Source: Seminavis robusta
Lineage: Eukaryota; Bacillariophyta; Bacillariophyceae; Naviculales; Naviculaceae
Direction of reading: 5' to 3'
Length of the DNA stretch: 59,749 bases
Assembly: GCA_903772945.1 (NCBI GenBank)
Contig: CAICTM010000559.1
Location: forward strand, 1-59,749
Shown here: piece after piece, positions 1-10,709 of the stretch
How positions within the stretch are numbered: the first letter of the stretch is position 1
How the letters are laid out: every line of letters starts with the position of its first letter
Notes under the pieces: generated by a model
Seen by the model: only the letters and a program-made list of their open reading frames with translations
Told to the model about the DNA's origin: nothing
The model's database searches: none
Made by a program: the position numbers and the translations under genes

Positions 1-2330
1 AAGATTTTGAGGAGAGGTTCCAGGTCGGACCCACCTTATACCCGGCCTTTGGAAGGAAGACCTCATCTCTTTCTGGCCATGGATGTGGAGCCCAGAATCT
101 GATACCCTGTATCACAGGGAAGGATTGATCTGGACCCCCTACGAACGCATCAACCCTGGAAGACGCCGTGCACACTATCGGCGATCCACAGTTCCTCGCA
201 CATGGACAGTACCACATCAACCCAACATTTAAGCTTCAACTCCCATCACCAGTCTCCCCTCCGCACCTACCCACACATCAATTGTTTACAGAACAGCATC
301 AGTGGTACGTAACGTTGTGCAAGCCCCGCCCAACGCACCCGAACTGGTCCATACTTTTCAAACCACTCCCTCGTGCCACTCCGACCAATGAATCTACTCT
401 GACAGTTGACGACTCCAACCCTCTGCGACTCTCCGACAGTGACGATTCAACAGTGACGACATCTGCCTCGGACCAGCAACCACCCCTTTGCTCCCAATCC
501 CTCCAAGTGCCTCTGCATCAGCTCCCCAGTCAGACTCATGGCGCTAAAGAACACTTCGCTTTAACCCGATGATGGCTCCAGATTGCGAAATCCTCTTGGA
601 CTGGCTCGGCCATTCAGGTTAGCGACGGCCCCTACAAAGATTCTTTGGCACTGGCAATTTCGTCCTTGAAGGAGCAGACCACAAGGGACGATCAACGGCC
701 AGTTCTCTGTCCTCAGGTTCCCCGGTGACCATTCTTCCCTTCGAAGTGAACTGGCAGGTATTATTGTGGGCACTCATCGTTATGCGAACCATCTGTATTC
801 TCCATGAATCACTATGGATGCATCACAGATTGGTTGTGATGGCCAAGCAGCCCTCACTGCCCTTGAAACCCTCTTCAAACCCGCAGTGCAATAGCAAAGA
901 CTTTGACCTCCGTGTTGAGGGCCGAGCTGTTATCGATGAGATCAGGGAACTGGGGATCGACGTTCAGTTCCGATGGGTTAAAGGCCACCAGGACGACAGC
1001 CCTCGAGCCCTCCGCATCCTCCCCCAGGACATGTTACAGGGAACCCGACTGTACCACGGCTGCCTCGACCGCTGGGCAATCCTGAACATTGAAATGGATA
1101 CTGCTGCCAAATCCCAGTGGACTCAGGATCACTCCGTCCCGTGCCCTAATTTACCCTTCACCAACGAGCGCGTCATCTTCCGGCACAAGGGTAAGAAACT
1201 AGCCCGTTTTCACCCCCGTGAGATGCACGAGGCCCTTTGGGAAACAAAATCAAGGCACACTGGAAGCAGCGCGAGGAAAGAGTTCTTAACGTCGTCTATT
1301 CCGAAGCGGATTGGACAGAGCGCTGGGACACTATCAACTGGGAGGCAATGGGTAGGGCCATGAGAAGGCACCAATTGGCATCCAAAGATTCATCACCAAA
1401 CATGCAACAGGCCACTGTGTGTAGGACGCCAGCTGCAACGCCGCCAATGGCAGGCTCACAGCGATTGCCCACGGTGTGGAACAGCCGACGAAGACACCCT
1501 CCATGTGCTACGCTGCCAAGACCCAGCATCCATCCAAAAGTGGAACCAGGAGATTTCCAAGCTGAAAACTTGGTTGCACAAGCGCCACACAGACCCCATG
1601 ATGACCAAGCAGATCTGACCCAACTCCATCACTGGCAAAAGGGACACAACACCTCTCTCTGGATGGGATCTGGAACTCCTAGCACTGTAAACGGACTCCG
1701 TGCACAGGCCAAACTGGGATGGTGGAATTTCTACTTGGCAGAATCGCAACTCCTACTTTGCACTGCCCACGAGCTCCACTTACACTCCATTGAGAAAACA
1801 AGGTGATGTCACCAGCTGGGCAACTGCCTTGGAAATGAACTGTGGATGCTTCACTCCGCATGTGGGAGCACAGAGAACGATGCAGCTACACGGTGCAAAA
1901 CCAACTCCCACCCAACTCTCCCACCTCTGCCACCCTCCGACAGGAAATACCTGAAAGAGTACTCCAAAAGTTGATGCCACATTACCTCACACGACGGCTG
2001 GCGCCTCGACTTGACTAAGAGAAATAAACTCAACCTGTCCTCCCAAAACCTCCGCTGGCTCGAAACTAATCAACTGGCTAGGGCTGCCCATGGACGACTT
2101 CGCACAACCTATCCACCCGCCGCACAACAACAACAACTCAACAATCAAATTGCACACCCTACACTCCCAAACTGGCCGAACCACTACAAATTGGAGTACA
2201 CATGCTTCAAATCCTGGGTATTGCCTTGGCGCTCCAGGTGCTGCCCTTGCCAGCTTCTCCTGCACGAGAGTGTCAGCATTGTCCACTAATGTGAGGGCCC
2301 ATCCGGGCCCCTGAGAATGAACTGACACTG
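1..2330 (+). mobile_element. degenerate retroelement, 3' part with RNase H remnants
   Basis: Protein-like stretches occur in all three plus frames, broken by stops and frameshifts. Near base 80 one frame gives an aromatic-rich stretch (FWPWMWSPESDTLYHREGL). From about 616 to 1110 come RNase H landmarks. From 1460 a CPRC...H...C cluster follows. From about 1700 a Trp-rich tail (Gln-Ala-Lys-Leu-Gly-Trp-Trp-Asn-Phe) resembles the C-terminal region of RT/RNase H polyproteins common in diatom genomes. No terminal repeat, reverse-transcriptase YxDD motif or target-site duplication was found; the 5' part presumably lies outside the window. The element looks old and inactive. The class (LINE-like or LTR) cannot be decided from this part. 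Confidence 0.6.
616..1620 (+). pseudogene. RNase H domain and Cys/His tail of a retroelement polyprotein (broken)
   Basis: Four RNase H-type signatures occur in order but in different frames: SDGPYKDSLALAISS near 616 (first catalytic Asp region), SELAGIIVGTHRYANHL near 745 (catalytic Glu), CDGQAALTALETL near 838 (second Asp), then FRWVKGHQDD and LNIEMDTAAK at about 970-1107 (His loop and last acidic residue). The frame continues to a TGA at 1361-1363. The same frame resumes and encodes SDCPRCGTADEDTLHVLRCQ (about 1460-1519), a Cys/His cluster seen after RNase H in such elements, before a TGA near 1620. At least two frame changes and one stop make it non-functional. A real RNase H ancestry is well supported; domain edges are approximate. 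Confidence 0.65.
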
Positions 2331-2704
2331 CGCAGAATTTATGTGGATGACGACTCAGCTAGGTGGGGGCTTCCCCACCCATTGCCCGCGTCACTAAAGC
2401 CACTCCGTGGCCATAGTTTGTTAAACTAACGAGTATTTTACATCATCTACAATGGCTGGATTGACAATATTCGGTTGTGCATGTATTCGTCATAAGGATC
2501 CATTGCGAGCTAACGGAGTGTAGGGAGCTGGAACTAAGGAATCAAGAGACGAACGCTGAAAAAAACCGAATTACGTCTCCTGAGACGACGCTCTTTTAAA
2601 GGTTACCCCTCAGTTGCACTCTGAAATCGATTGGCTCGCGTTTACTGTGTAAATTAGTGTACCCGCACTTCAGTTGCAGAATCAACTGTCATGTGTATCG
2701 TTAA
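2331..2704. other. spacer with first dispersed repeat copy
   Basis: No gene seen. It contains one copy of the short repeat described at 3641-4020 (here 2447-2521). That copy is followed by a GAGACGAACGCTGAAAAAAA-like tail (about 2545-2565) that also follows the last copy near 4030. Confidence 0.5.
2447..2521 (+). repeat. dispersed repeat, copy 1
   Basis: About 70 bases starting CTACAATGGCTGGATTGACA and ending near CATAAGGATCCATTGCGAG match three further copies starting near 3648, 3798 and 3948 with few mismatches. One frame of every copy reads GYNGWIDNIRLCMYSS (or close to it) and then a stop, so the unit may derive from a protein-coding end. Confidence 0.8.
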
Positions 2705-3242
2705 GTAACAAGTTCCCTTTCGAAAGATTTAGATCGATTCGTGGATAAAAGAACCGTTGAAGTTACTAAGGTTAAGGATAAACTGATTGCCTGCACATGT
2801 ACCAGTACCGTGTTAGGACGAGGTAAGCCAATTATCAAGTCCATTGTTGAAGGTGCAGCACTGACTTCTCTCCCTCATTGAATTGCTATGGCAAACAGGA
2901 GAGAAATCCAAGCTCGGCCGACAAGAATAGTGTTGGAACGATCAATCAAATGGATCGCAATGAGGTAAGCCTATTATCAAGAGTGTTAATTGAAGGTACA
3001 GCGCTGACTTCTCTCCCTCATTCAATTCCTATGGTAAACAGGAGAGAATTCCGAGCTCGGCCGTCAACAGGTGAGTTGGTTTTAATTATTCGAATCGATC
3101 GATCGCACCTCTATTATTATCCAAGCCTCACTCAAGCTGTCCTTCTTTGGTGCAGATTCGAAAGCCATCCCTCATTGAATCCTATGGACCATGGGATGGC
3201 AGTCAGTTCTCGGCCCATGACGGCCAAGTTGGTGCAATTTGA
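2705..3242 (+). pseudogene. candidate spliced gene remnant with a duplicated intron-exon unit
   Basis: Bases 2705-2822 read openly (DLDRFVDKRTVEVTKVKDKL...) up to a consensus donor (G|GTAAGCC). Joining to exon 3042-3070 (acceptor AAACAG, donor GTGAGT) and then to 3156 (acceptor GGTGCAG) keeps the frame to a TGA at 3240-3242 and ends in SYGPWDGSQFSAHDGQVGAI. This end loosely resembles the N-terminal strand of jacalin-like lectins (inference). Between exons 1 and 2 lies a near copy of the intron plus exon (intron 2823-2898, exon 2899-2964), offset 142 bases; it has a TAG in the used frame and must be skipped. There is no in-frame ATG after the TAA at 2702-2704. A stronger donor at 3252 lies beyond the stop, and another open stretch follows from 3356 to 3577. 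It may be a fragment, a pseudogene or a gene with a missed first exon. Confidence 0.3.
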
Positions 3243-3640
3243 AAAACAATGGTAAGTCTCCGATCGTCTGCAGTTGAGCACAGAAAACAAAACTCATATC
3301 TATTTGTTGTTTTCTCTGCTGCACTGTTGATGGCCGATGAACTATCATTGTCGAGTTCTTTTCGAACGAAGGACCGCTCCGGAGAACAAGAGGAAGAGGC
3401 TGCCGTTACGGAAGAGCCTCTGTTAACTCAAGCCCTATCAGCAGCCTGAACGGAGGAGATCGTCGTCAAGTCATTGAAAGGCAACAGCCACCGGAAGAGG
3501 CAACAACACACATACAAGAGAGAGGATTCTCTACTGGATTCATCCCTTCTTGTTATTTCCTACTGTTTTGGTGGTGATTCCTGTGTCGGTACCCATTTTC
3601 CTGTATGCGCAAATCAAGTACTGTTGCCACTAGCTATACG

Positions 3641-4020
3641 GCAGCTGGCTACAATGGCTGGATTGACAATATTCCGTTGTGCGTGTATTCGTCATAAGGA
3701 TCCAATGCGAGGTAACCGAGTGCAGCGAGCAAAGTCGAACCTGCGTGTGTTCGGTACTGTTGCCACTGTCACCGATCGATGAACTCTACGATAGCTGGCT
3801 ACGATGGCTGGATTGACAATGTTCGGTTGTGCATGTATTCGTCATAAGGATCCAAAGCAAGGTACCGGTAACTGAGTGTAGCCAGTAAAGCGGAACCTGA
3901 GTGTGTGTTCGGTACTGTCATGGATCGATGTAACTCTACGGTAACTGGCTACAATGGCTGGATTGACAATATTCGGTTGTGCATGTATTCGTCATAAGGA
4001 TCCAAGTAGTGAGCAAACTG
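3641..4020 (+). repeat. 150-bp tandem repeat, about 2.5 units
   Basis: The core ACAATGGCTGGATTGACAAT recurs at 3651, 3801 (one mismatch) and 3951, exactly 150 bases apart. The linkers also match: GCGAGCAAAGTCGAACCTG with GCCAGTAAAGCGGAACCTG, and TGTTCGGTACTGT in both. One frame reads GY(N/D)GWIDN(I/V)RLCMYSS and then stop in each copy. The array follows the candidate spliced gene at 2705-3242 and may be its amplified 3' end. Confidence 0.8.
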
Positions 4021-4277
4021 AGGAAACAGGAGACGAATGCTGAAAAAAAGCCGAATCTTTGAGAGGTGAAGGCTAGGATCGTTTCGTGTTAGTTAGGGTT
4101 CGGGCTTACTGCTTGAAACGGGTTCCGATTTCAAAAACGATGATGTTAGTCATGAATTCAAATTGGGATCATCACGAGAAATCTGACACCGATGCATCTT
4201 CGACAAAGAACCCACCAAGAGGCACTCTTGTTCATTCTCTCTTCTTGCGGCTATCTTGCACAGCATTGCCAAAGGAT
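4021..4277. other. upstream region of the aldehyde dehydrogenase gene
   Basis: No separate gene. An in-frame ATG at 4139 could extend the aldehyde dehydrogenase upstream, but the added residues carry no targeting or domain signal, so this is more likely promoter and 5' UTR. Confidence 0.4.
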
Positions 4278-6141
4278 ATGCTTTGTGTCATTCATTCATC
4301 TCATAATAAAACGAAAGCCTTGACTTTTCTTCTGCTTCTTTCCCTTGGAATCCTCGGTTCTTCCTCTTCTTTTTCTGCTCCATCCCCATTATTATTTGTC
4401 AAAATGAGCAAGAAAACTGAAACTTCCCCACTCCTTGCCAATGGCGGCGATGAAGGCGGTGATATTCACAGCAAACTTGCCAACATTCGCTCCCTGATGC
4501 AAGATACCCATGATTCTTGCATCAACTTTTCCTATGAATGGCGCAAGGACCAATTGACTCGTCTGGAAAAATTGGTTAGGGACAACTTTGAAGAAATCCT
4601 GGATGCTCTATACCAAGATTTGGGCAAGGCCCGTTGCGAAGCTGGCTGTTTTGAAATGGGAAGTCTGGTGAGCGAAATCGAGTTCTTCAGTAAGAATTTG
4701 AAGAGTCTCATGGAGCCAGAGGATTTTCCCTCTCCAATCGGATTGTTCCCAGGTTTCAGCAAAGTAACACCCATGCCTCGCAACGGACCAGCCGTCTTGG
4801 TGATTGGACCATCCAATTATCCAATTTCCCTCAGTCTCATGGGTGTCGCGGGAAGTTTGGCGGCAGGAAATCCCACCGTCTTGAAGCCTTCGGAACTTTG
4901 TCCAGTCAGTGCCGCACTCTTGGCCAAGTATGTGCCACAATACTTTGAGGCCAATGCGTTGCAGGTAGTGGGAGGAGGTATCCCCGAAACCACAGCCTTG
5001 CTGGATCAAGAGTGGGGAATGATTCTCTTTACTGGAAGTGAACGGGTTGGAAAGGTATGTCAACTATCAGAAGTATACCTGACCGAGTGTTTGTGTCTAG
5101 TGGACTCACTACGTGTTGCGTGTGCAGATTGTGGCTGCCGCTGCTGCCAAGACACTTACCCCCATTGTCTTGGAACTGGGAGGCAAATGCCCGTGTCTCG
5201 TTGATGAAACCTGCCCCGCGGATATTACTCAGGTTGCCAATCGGATGATCTGGGCAAAGACAGCCAATTGTGGACAAAACTGTATTAGTCCAGACTACGC
5301 CGTGGTGCACAAGAGCAAGATAGATGCCTTGGTGCCGGAACTCTTGAAAACATTGGAGAAGCAATTTGGTTCTGATCCCAAACAATCCGGACTTGGAAAA
5401 TTGGTTGCTCCTGGCCACGTCACACGAGCTATAGAAATGCTACAGGAGGTGGAAGAGCGTGCCAAAACCGACAAAAGCATTAAAATCTTGGTGGGAGGGT
5501 CCGACAAATGCGATGCCAAAGCAGGCTATGTGGCTCCGACACTGATTTTGAATGCACCTTTGGACTGCCGTGTCATGCAGGAGGAAATATTTTGTCCCAT
5601 TCTACCCATTGTGGTGTTTGAAACCCGCGACGAGGCAGTCAATCTCATCAACAGCCGCGCTGGAACCCCCCTTGCCTTTCACGCCTTTACCAGCAGCGAC
5701 AAAGTCTTTCGGGAGTTGACCGAACGCTGTCGCTCCGGTACTGCCGTGCAGAATGATTTCCTGGTGCAATTTGTAGGGCCCTACTTGCCCTTTGGTGGAC
5801 TTGGGTCCAGTGGTATTGGCGCCTACCGAGGAGCGAATTCATTCAAGGCGTTTAGTCACATGCTGCCAGTGGTTCACAGGCCGTGTTTCCCTGGAGCTGA
5901 CTTGCACATGTTGCGGTATCAACCCTTTGGAGCATTCAAAGAGTTTGCACTGCTGAAAGTTCTCCCCATATTACCCACCATTCCGGTCCTCCGCTTGAAG
6001 ATTGTTAGCAAAGCTATGGTCGCAGTGGTTGTGGCGGTAGCCATTACACAGTTTGTGCCAGGGGCAGATGCGCTGGTGCACTCGGGCCGTGCTGCTGGAG
6101 CTGGTTTCTTGCGCAAAGTCGCGGATGCGCTGAGCCCTTGA
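4278..6141 (+). CDS. aldehyde dehydrogenase, ALDH3/fatty aldehyde type
   Basis: Oxidises aldehydes to carboxylic acids with NAD(P). Two exons, 4278-5054 and 5128-6141, flank a 73-base GT-AG intron; joining gives ...GSERVGK|IVAAAAAKTL, a typical ALDH continuation. The product is 596 residues. Family marks are the GPSNYP and LKPSE motifs of the cofactor fold, the general-base Glu in LELGGK, the nucleophile Cys in GQNCISPDY (ALDH3 style), and LPFGGLGSSGIGAYRG near the end. The start at 4278 gives a hydrophobic leader (ALTFLLLLSLGILG) and then SSFSAPSP, which resembles a diatom plastid-targeting cleavage site. An internal ATG at 4404 (MSKKTETS) would give a 554-residue form without it. The C-terminal hydrophobic segment (AMVAVVVAVAITQFV) resembles the membrane tail of fatty aldehyde dehydrogenases. 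Enzyme class is certain; compartment and start are inferred. Confidence 0.92.
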
Positions 6142-6672
6142 GCATAAAAGTGAGTATGAGCGAGCGAGTAGCAAGTTTGTTTTGTTTGTTAATCTCCACG
6201 AGTGCTGTCAGGGTTTGGGAGTACGGTAGCAAGTAGAATGAGACAGGAACCACGAGTAGAGACGCAATTCCATTCACATGGATGGAAGCATACGAAGATC
6301 TATAAGAATTTTTTACCTAACACAATCCAGTGTGCATTCGTTGTACTGGTACAAAGCGTCTGGGAGAGTGACAGTCGTCGCATGGTTCACCCCCACGAAA
6401 AAGTCTTCATGCATTACCGGTAGGGCCCGGTTGACCATTGTGGAATAGACAACAAGCAAGCTACCAAGATGGATGATGAGTTCACAAATCAACAAACTTC
6501 TGGCTGACCACACAATGACCCACAACCATTAGATGTCCGGTCGTTCGGTCCAATAGGCGCCCATGTCCTCCAGAGGCAAGTTCAAACAGTTACAACATTG
6601 GAGCCTCTCAGTCGACCGCCAGCCAGAAAATAAAAGTCATTCAATCCTCCCTGCTTGCCAACCAAATAAAAA
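6142..6672. other. convergent intergenic spacer
   Basis: Lies between the 3' ends of the aldehyde dehydrogenase and glutathione-transferase genes. No gene, RNA or repeat recognised; it should hold both polyadenylation regions. Confidence 0.5.
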
Positions 6673-7596
6673 CTAACTGGTTTTGCTTTTGAGTTCTGGA
6701 AAGAGGAGCGACCGCATTCGATCCGTGTATTGTTCTAGTTGGGGCAGTTCCCGTTTGATTTCTTGTACCCATTCCATGGACGACGGGGTGGTATCGTAGA
6801 ACAAGTGTCCCATAAAGGCGTATAGATCCGTGTCAAAGACGGTGGCCTTGTCCGTCCCCAAAATATACGTCCTGTCACCCAAGAGCGAGTGAATTGCTCT
6901 CAAATCGGCCTCTCCCATGGCAATGATTTCGTCAAACGGCATTCGGCCCGTGCCTTGTCCGAATAAATTGGCCTGTTGGGATTTGATGACCATGGCACTG
7001 ATAAACGGCACCAGTGGTGCTGGAAGACCCTTTTTCATTTCTTCCACGACAGCTTGTCGACCCTCCTCGGTCCCAAAATTCATACTGTAACGAACCCAGT
7101 AAAGGCTCCCCGTCAAGAGTCGACGTAGAAAATGCCCGTCACGCAGTTGGTCGGGTGTCAGACCCTCATCAATTTTCAAGAGTGCCTGAATGGCCTCTAG
7201 AATTTTGGCACTGTCATCGACCATGCGCCCATGAAGATTGCAAAAGGGCAATTTTTGGCGTGGATTTTCGGACAAGTCGACACTGACTCGTTTGGTGTAG
7301 TTGTGCATCCCCAAGAGTCGCAAATAGCATTCGACACGCGCAACGTAGGGAGATCCATCGCAGACACCTCGTTCAAATGCCGGATATTCGCCTCGTTTTT
7401 GGAATCCCCAGACAATAATGGAATCGACACTTTCGTCGCTGTCCTTGGGTAATAGAGGAATGGGAAGTTTGGCCTTGCGCTGGATTTCGGAACACGGTTC
7501 CACGTAGAGAAAGGCTCGAATCTGATAGACAGCCACAGCCGTCAAGGTGGCTGCCACGCCATACAGAAAGTCCTTGTAGGATGTAATCAAGATCAT
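6673..7596 (-). CDS. FAX/metaxin-like glutathione S-transferase family protein
   Basis: Single exon, 307 residues, starting MILITSYKDF. An N-terminal hydrophobic segment (about residues 9-31) suggests a membrane anchor. A thioredoxin-like half follows, containing SIIVWGF and SPYVARVECYLRLLG, the pattern of the Failed-axon-connections and metaxin/Tom37 branch of GST proteins. The C-terminal helical half has DEIIAMGEADLRAIHSLLG and ATVFDTDLYAFMGHL, the typical GST C-terminal ending of this branch. It probably sits at an organelle surface; whether it conjugates glutathione or only has the fold is unknown. It is transcribed away from the MATE gene, with 298 bases between start codons. Confidence 0.85.
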   Translation of the reverse strand: MILITSYKDFLYGVAATLTAVAVYQIRAFLYVEPCSEIQRKAKLPIPLLPKDSDESVDSIIVWGFQKRGEYPAFERGVCDGSPYVARVECYLRLLGMHNYTKRVSVDLSENPRQKLPFCNLHGRMVDDSAKILEAIQALLKIDEGLTPDQLRDGHFLRRLLTGSLYWVRYSMNFGTEEGRQAVVEEMKKGLPAPLVPFISAMVIKSQQANLFGQGTGRMPFDEIIAMGEADLRAIHSLLGDRTYILGTDKATVFDTDLYAFMGHLFYDTTPSSMEWVQEIKRELPQLEQYTDRMRSLLFPELKSKTS

Positions 7597-7894
7597 CTTT
7601 GTTCTACTCTATTACAATAGAGAGACGACTTTGACTGCTTGTTAAAGGATCCAGAACTCTTCTCGGGAGGATCTTTAAGCTTTGTTGAAAGATACTACTT
7701 AGGGTTCAGGTTAATTTGGATCTGTTGCATCCACGCATCGATCATCCATCCCTTCCATCAAAGAGAGTACAGTGATCTTGCTACTAGTACCCTTCAGATA
7801 TCATAGTTGTGAAGGTAAATATCGATCCTTGGTCGCACAGCACACATCGAAAGAAGACAGGAGAGAAAAGAGATCATTTATTGGAGAAACCACG
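7597..7894. promoter_or_regulatory. divergent promoter region, GST-like / MATE
   Basis: 298 bases separate the two start codons, so both promoters and 5' UTRs must lie here or overlap. I see no clear TATA box or palindromic operator. Co-regulation is possible but not shown. Confidence 0.45.
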
Positions 7895-9781
7895 ATGATA
7901 CCCCTCGGAAACAGAAACAGTGGATTTGCCGTTTTGGCAATGGTCGTCTGGATTGCCACATCACAACAATTTGTGAATGGGTTCCACCTGAGAAGACCGT
8001 GCCATTCACAGCTTGGTAGAGTCTCCAAAAGAAGGATAGTAGAAGTTTCTCTCGGGACAACTGGTATCAAAAACTATAGGACAAGATTGCTACATACACC
8101 AAAACGGAGATTAGTACTCACAACAACTTCCCACGCCACAGTCGGTGAGAGTGCCAATGAGCCAACCAGTACTGATGCTACCACGACGACCAACTACAAC
8201 TGGACCCGACAAAATCTAAGAATTGCCATTCCCGCCTTGATTGGCATGTTGGCGGACCCACTATTGAGTCTCATGGACACGGGTAATTACTTGCTTGCAT
8301 ACTTTTGCCCATTGCATTCATCGAAGACAACACACTAATGGCAGCTCACATGTTCCCTTTTTCGGCTGGCAGCTTACGTGGGTCATTTGGGGACAACGGA
8401 ATTGGCAGCATTGGGGGCCTGCACTTCTATTTTTCATTTGGCATTCAATGCCTTTCGAGCCACCACACAGGCCACCACATCGCTGGTTGCAACCAGTCTG
8501 CAGAAAGATCCCAAACAAGCGCAACAAGTTACATCGATATCGCTCAAGTTGGGCTTTGTCATGGGACTCTGTGTCATGGCGTTTCTCCAACTGGGAGGAA
8601 CCTGGTGCCTCGGAACCATGGGGGTTCCAGTCCAATCCAAACTCTATGCTCCCGCGAAAGCCTACCTCTCGACGCGAGCATGGGCGGCTCCGATTGTGTT
8701 GGGGATCGTAGTGTCTGAAGGGGCCTTTCGAGGATACGGGGACACCAAGATCCCACTCCTCGCCAGTCTGGCAGCCTCCCTCATCAACTTGGTACTCGAT
8801 CCAATCCTCATGTTCCCACTGGGTTTGGGGGTCATGGGTGCGGCTGCCGCAACGGCATTGTCACAACTTGGTGCTGGCGCCGTGTATGCCTTCTTTTTGA
8901 ACAAGAGACACATGTTGGGAGGGAGTCCTAATACTGCCACAGGAGATGCTGCAACGGACACAGATATAATGACTGCCACCACGCCCGGGACTACCAGCGA
9001 TGAAAGTATCCAAGCCATTGAAATCATGGAAGATCCGCCGACTTTGAGCGATGACGATGACAAACAACGCGACGACAATAAGCACGGTGGCGTCCAGCAG
9101 GGCAAGGTGATTCGGGCGATTCTGAGTGCCAATTTGGCCATGATGACCAAACAGGGCAGCTTATTGTTGGCATGGGCCTATGCGACCTCACGAGCGACGC
9201 GAATTGGTGCCAATCATGTGGCCGCACATCAGGTGGCCCTCAGTTGCTGGCTTGTCTTGGCTCTCATGTTGGATGGTGCCGGTGTCAGTGCGCAAGTCTT
9301 GATGAGCCGGGCGTGTGCACAAAAGAATGTTACAAAGCGAAAAAAGGAAGTCAAGAGTCTGATATCGTACTTTACGCGATTTGCCACACTACAAGGTGCC
9401 ACTGCCTGTTTCGTATGGTTGACATTCCTGGGACGGTATGTTGTCCCCCATGTCTTTACGTCCGATGGAGCTATTCGAGCCCATCTCATTTCGCTAATGC
9501 CAACGTTGGCATGGCAACTCATCTTGGTTAGTTTGACCTTGGTGGTGGAAGCGATGGCTGTGGGAGGACATCAGTTCCAAATCATGGCATTTGGCACAAC
9601 AATTTCCACCATTCTGGCCATGAGTCAGCTACAACATGCAACCAATATCGTGTCTATTTGGTCTAGGGGTATCAATACACTCTTCTATGGACGATTGGCA
9701 ACTGCCATCATTGCGACATTCCGGGTGTTTCAACTGGCATCCAAGCCTCAAAAGGGTGACGACGACTACAAAGAATCATAG
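7895..9781 (+). CDS. MATE family efflux transporter, probably plastid membrane
   Basis: Multidrug and toxic-compound extrusion antiporter, 598 residues. Exons 7895-8282 and 8373-9781 flank a 90-base GT-AG intron; the join restores LLSLMDTAYVGHLGTTELAA, the conserved first-helix region of DinF/EDS5-like MATE proteins. The N-terminus is a signal peptide (GFAVLAMVVWIATS) ending VNG|FHLRRP; Phe right after the predicted cleavage site, with Arg/Ser-rich sequence after it, is the plastid-import pattern of diatoms. About twelve hydrophobic helices follow, with an acidic loop (residue region near 370-400, DDDDKQRDD) between the two six-helix halves. EDS5/DTX46-type plant relatives export small phenolics from plastids; the substrate here is unknown. 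Family call is strong, location inferred. Confidence 0.9.
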
Positions 9782-10352
9782 ACATGTTATTTTAGACTGC
9801 TAGCTGCTACCTAAACAGACGCTCAACTTGCACGTCCACTACTTCATGTAAAGGTACCGGTATCAAGTGCCCCTGCATGTGCCTGTTTTTATCACGGACC
9901 CTTGGTTTATCTTCTCCGGGCTCCGCCCCTAGCCCCACAACTGGACCACTCCAGGCAATGAAGCAGGCACATCGTCAGGTCCAACACCATGCCCCACTCC
10001 CGGGCCGGAACAGCACATGGATGATGCTTACCTGTCCTCAATCCAGGACCATCTCCCGGCCAATGCCTCAAAGACATGCACCATTATCCTTGAACCTGAT
10101 CACTGGACACTGGACAAGCTAACAATGCCAGCAAGGCTGGTAATACATTGACCTTGAAGCCTCATTCTGACGTCATCCTGAGATCGACTCTTCGAACACA
10201 CCACACCACATTCACCAGCATCCACAGCACACACAAGCTCTCCGCTGCCCATAGTCTCGTCGCCAACAGCATCATCTATCTGTGAAGTGGAATAGGTTTG
10301 TTGGGTTCCACCATTCTTCTTGAAATAATTGAATTCGACAGCAACAGCAATA
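9782..10352. other. intergenic spacer
   Basis: No gene recognised. It contains an AGGTACCGGTATC element near 9850 of the spacer-palindrome type seen elsewhere and presumably the LYR-gene promoter. Confidence 0.5.
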
Positions 10353-10709
10353 ATGCCACCGCGACTACCTCCACACCTGTGGATCCCCAAGTCTCCCACG
10401 ACGTTTGGTCCTGCCAAACATCTGACACCATCTCGGAATCGCAAGGAAGTGTTGAGTTTATACCGTGAAATTCTCCGAACCGCCAAACATTTTCATTGGA
10501 AAGACGAAAACACGGGACAACCATGGAACAAGCTCTTGAAGGACAAGGCTCGAGCCGAGTTTGAAGAAGCACGCAACGAAACGGATCCCTTAATCATTGC
10601 TCGATTGCTCGTCACTGGGAGGGACTGTGCGCAACAAATTCAAAACAAATTCAACGATGCCACCAATGCCGCATGGGCACGAATCGAACGAGATTCTTCC
10701 AGGAGATAA
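10353..10709 (+). CDS. LYR-motif (Complex1_LYR) protein
   Basis: Small single-exon gene, 118 residues, the usual LYRM length. After a Pro-rich, basic N-terminus (MPPRLPPHLW) comes VLSLYREILR with the Leu-Tyr-Arg signature, followed by the typical downstream Phe/Trp region and conserved KARAEFEEARNETDP plus LLVTGRDCAQQIQ. LYR proteins act in mitochondria as assembly factors or subunits for respiratory complexes, Fe-S delivery or mitoribosomes, together with acyl-carrier protein. The N-terminus lacks acidic residues, consistent with mitochondrial import. Which LYRM orthologue it is cannot be told. The start is the first ATG in frame, just after a CAGCAACAGCAATA leader. Confidence 0.88.
   Translation: MPPRLPPHLWIPKSPTTFGPAKHLTPSRNRKEVLSLYREILRTAKHFHWKDENTGQPWNKLLKDKARAEFEEARNETDPLIIARLLVTGRDCAQQIQNKFNDATNAAWARIERDSSRR

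Noticed and set aside
2011..2314. Overlapping open frames at the end of the retroelement
   Set aside because: They lie in decayed element sequence and overlap each other in different frames without domain features.
7697..7706. TTAGGG-like words as telomere-type repeat
   Set aside because: Only single copies occur (here and near 59159). No tandem array.
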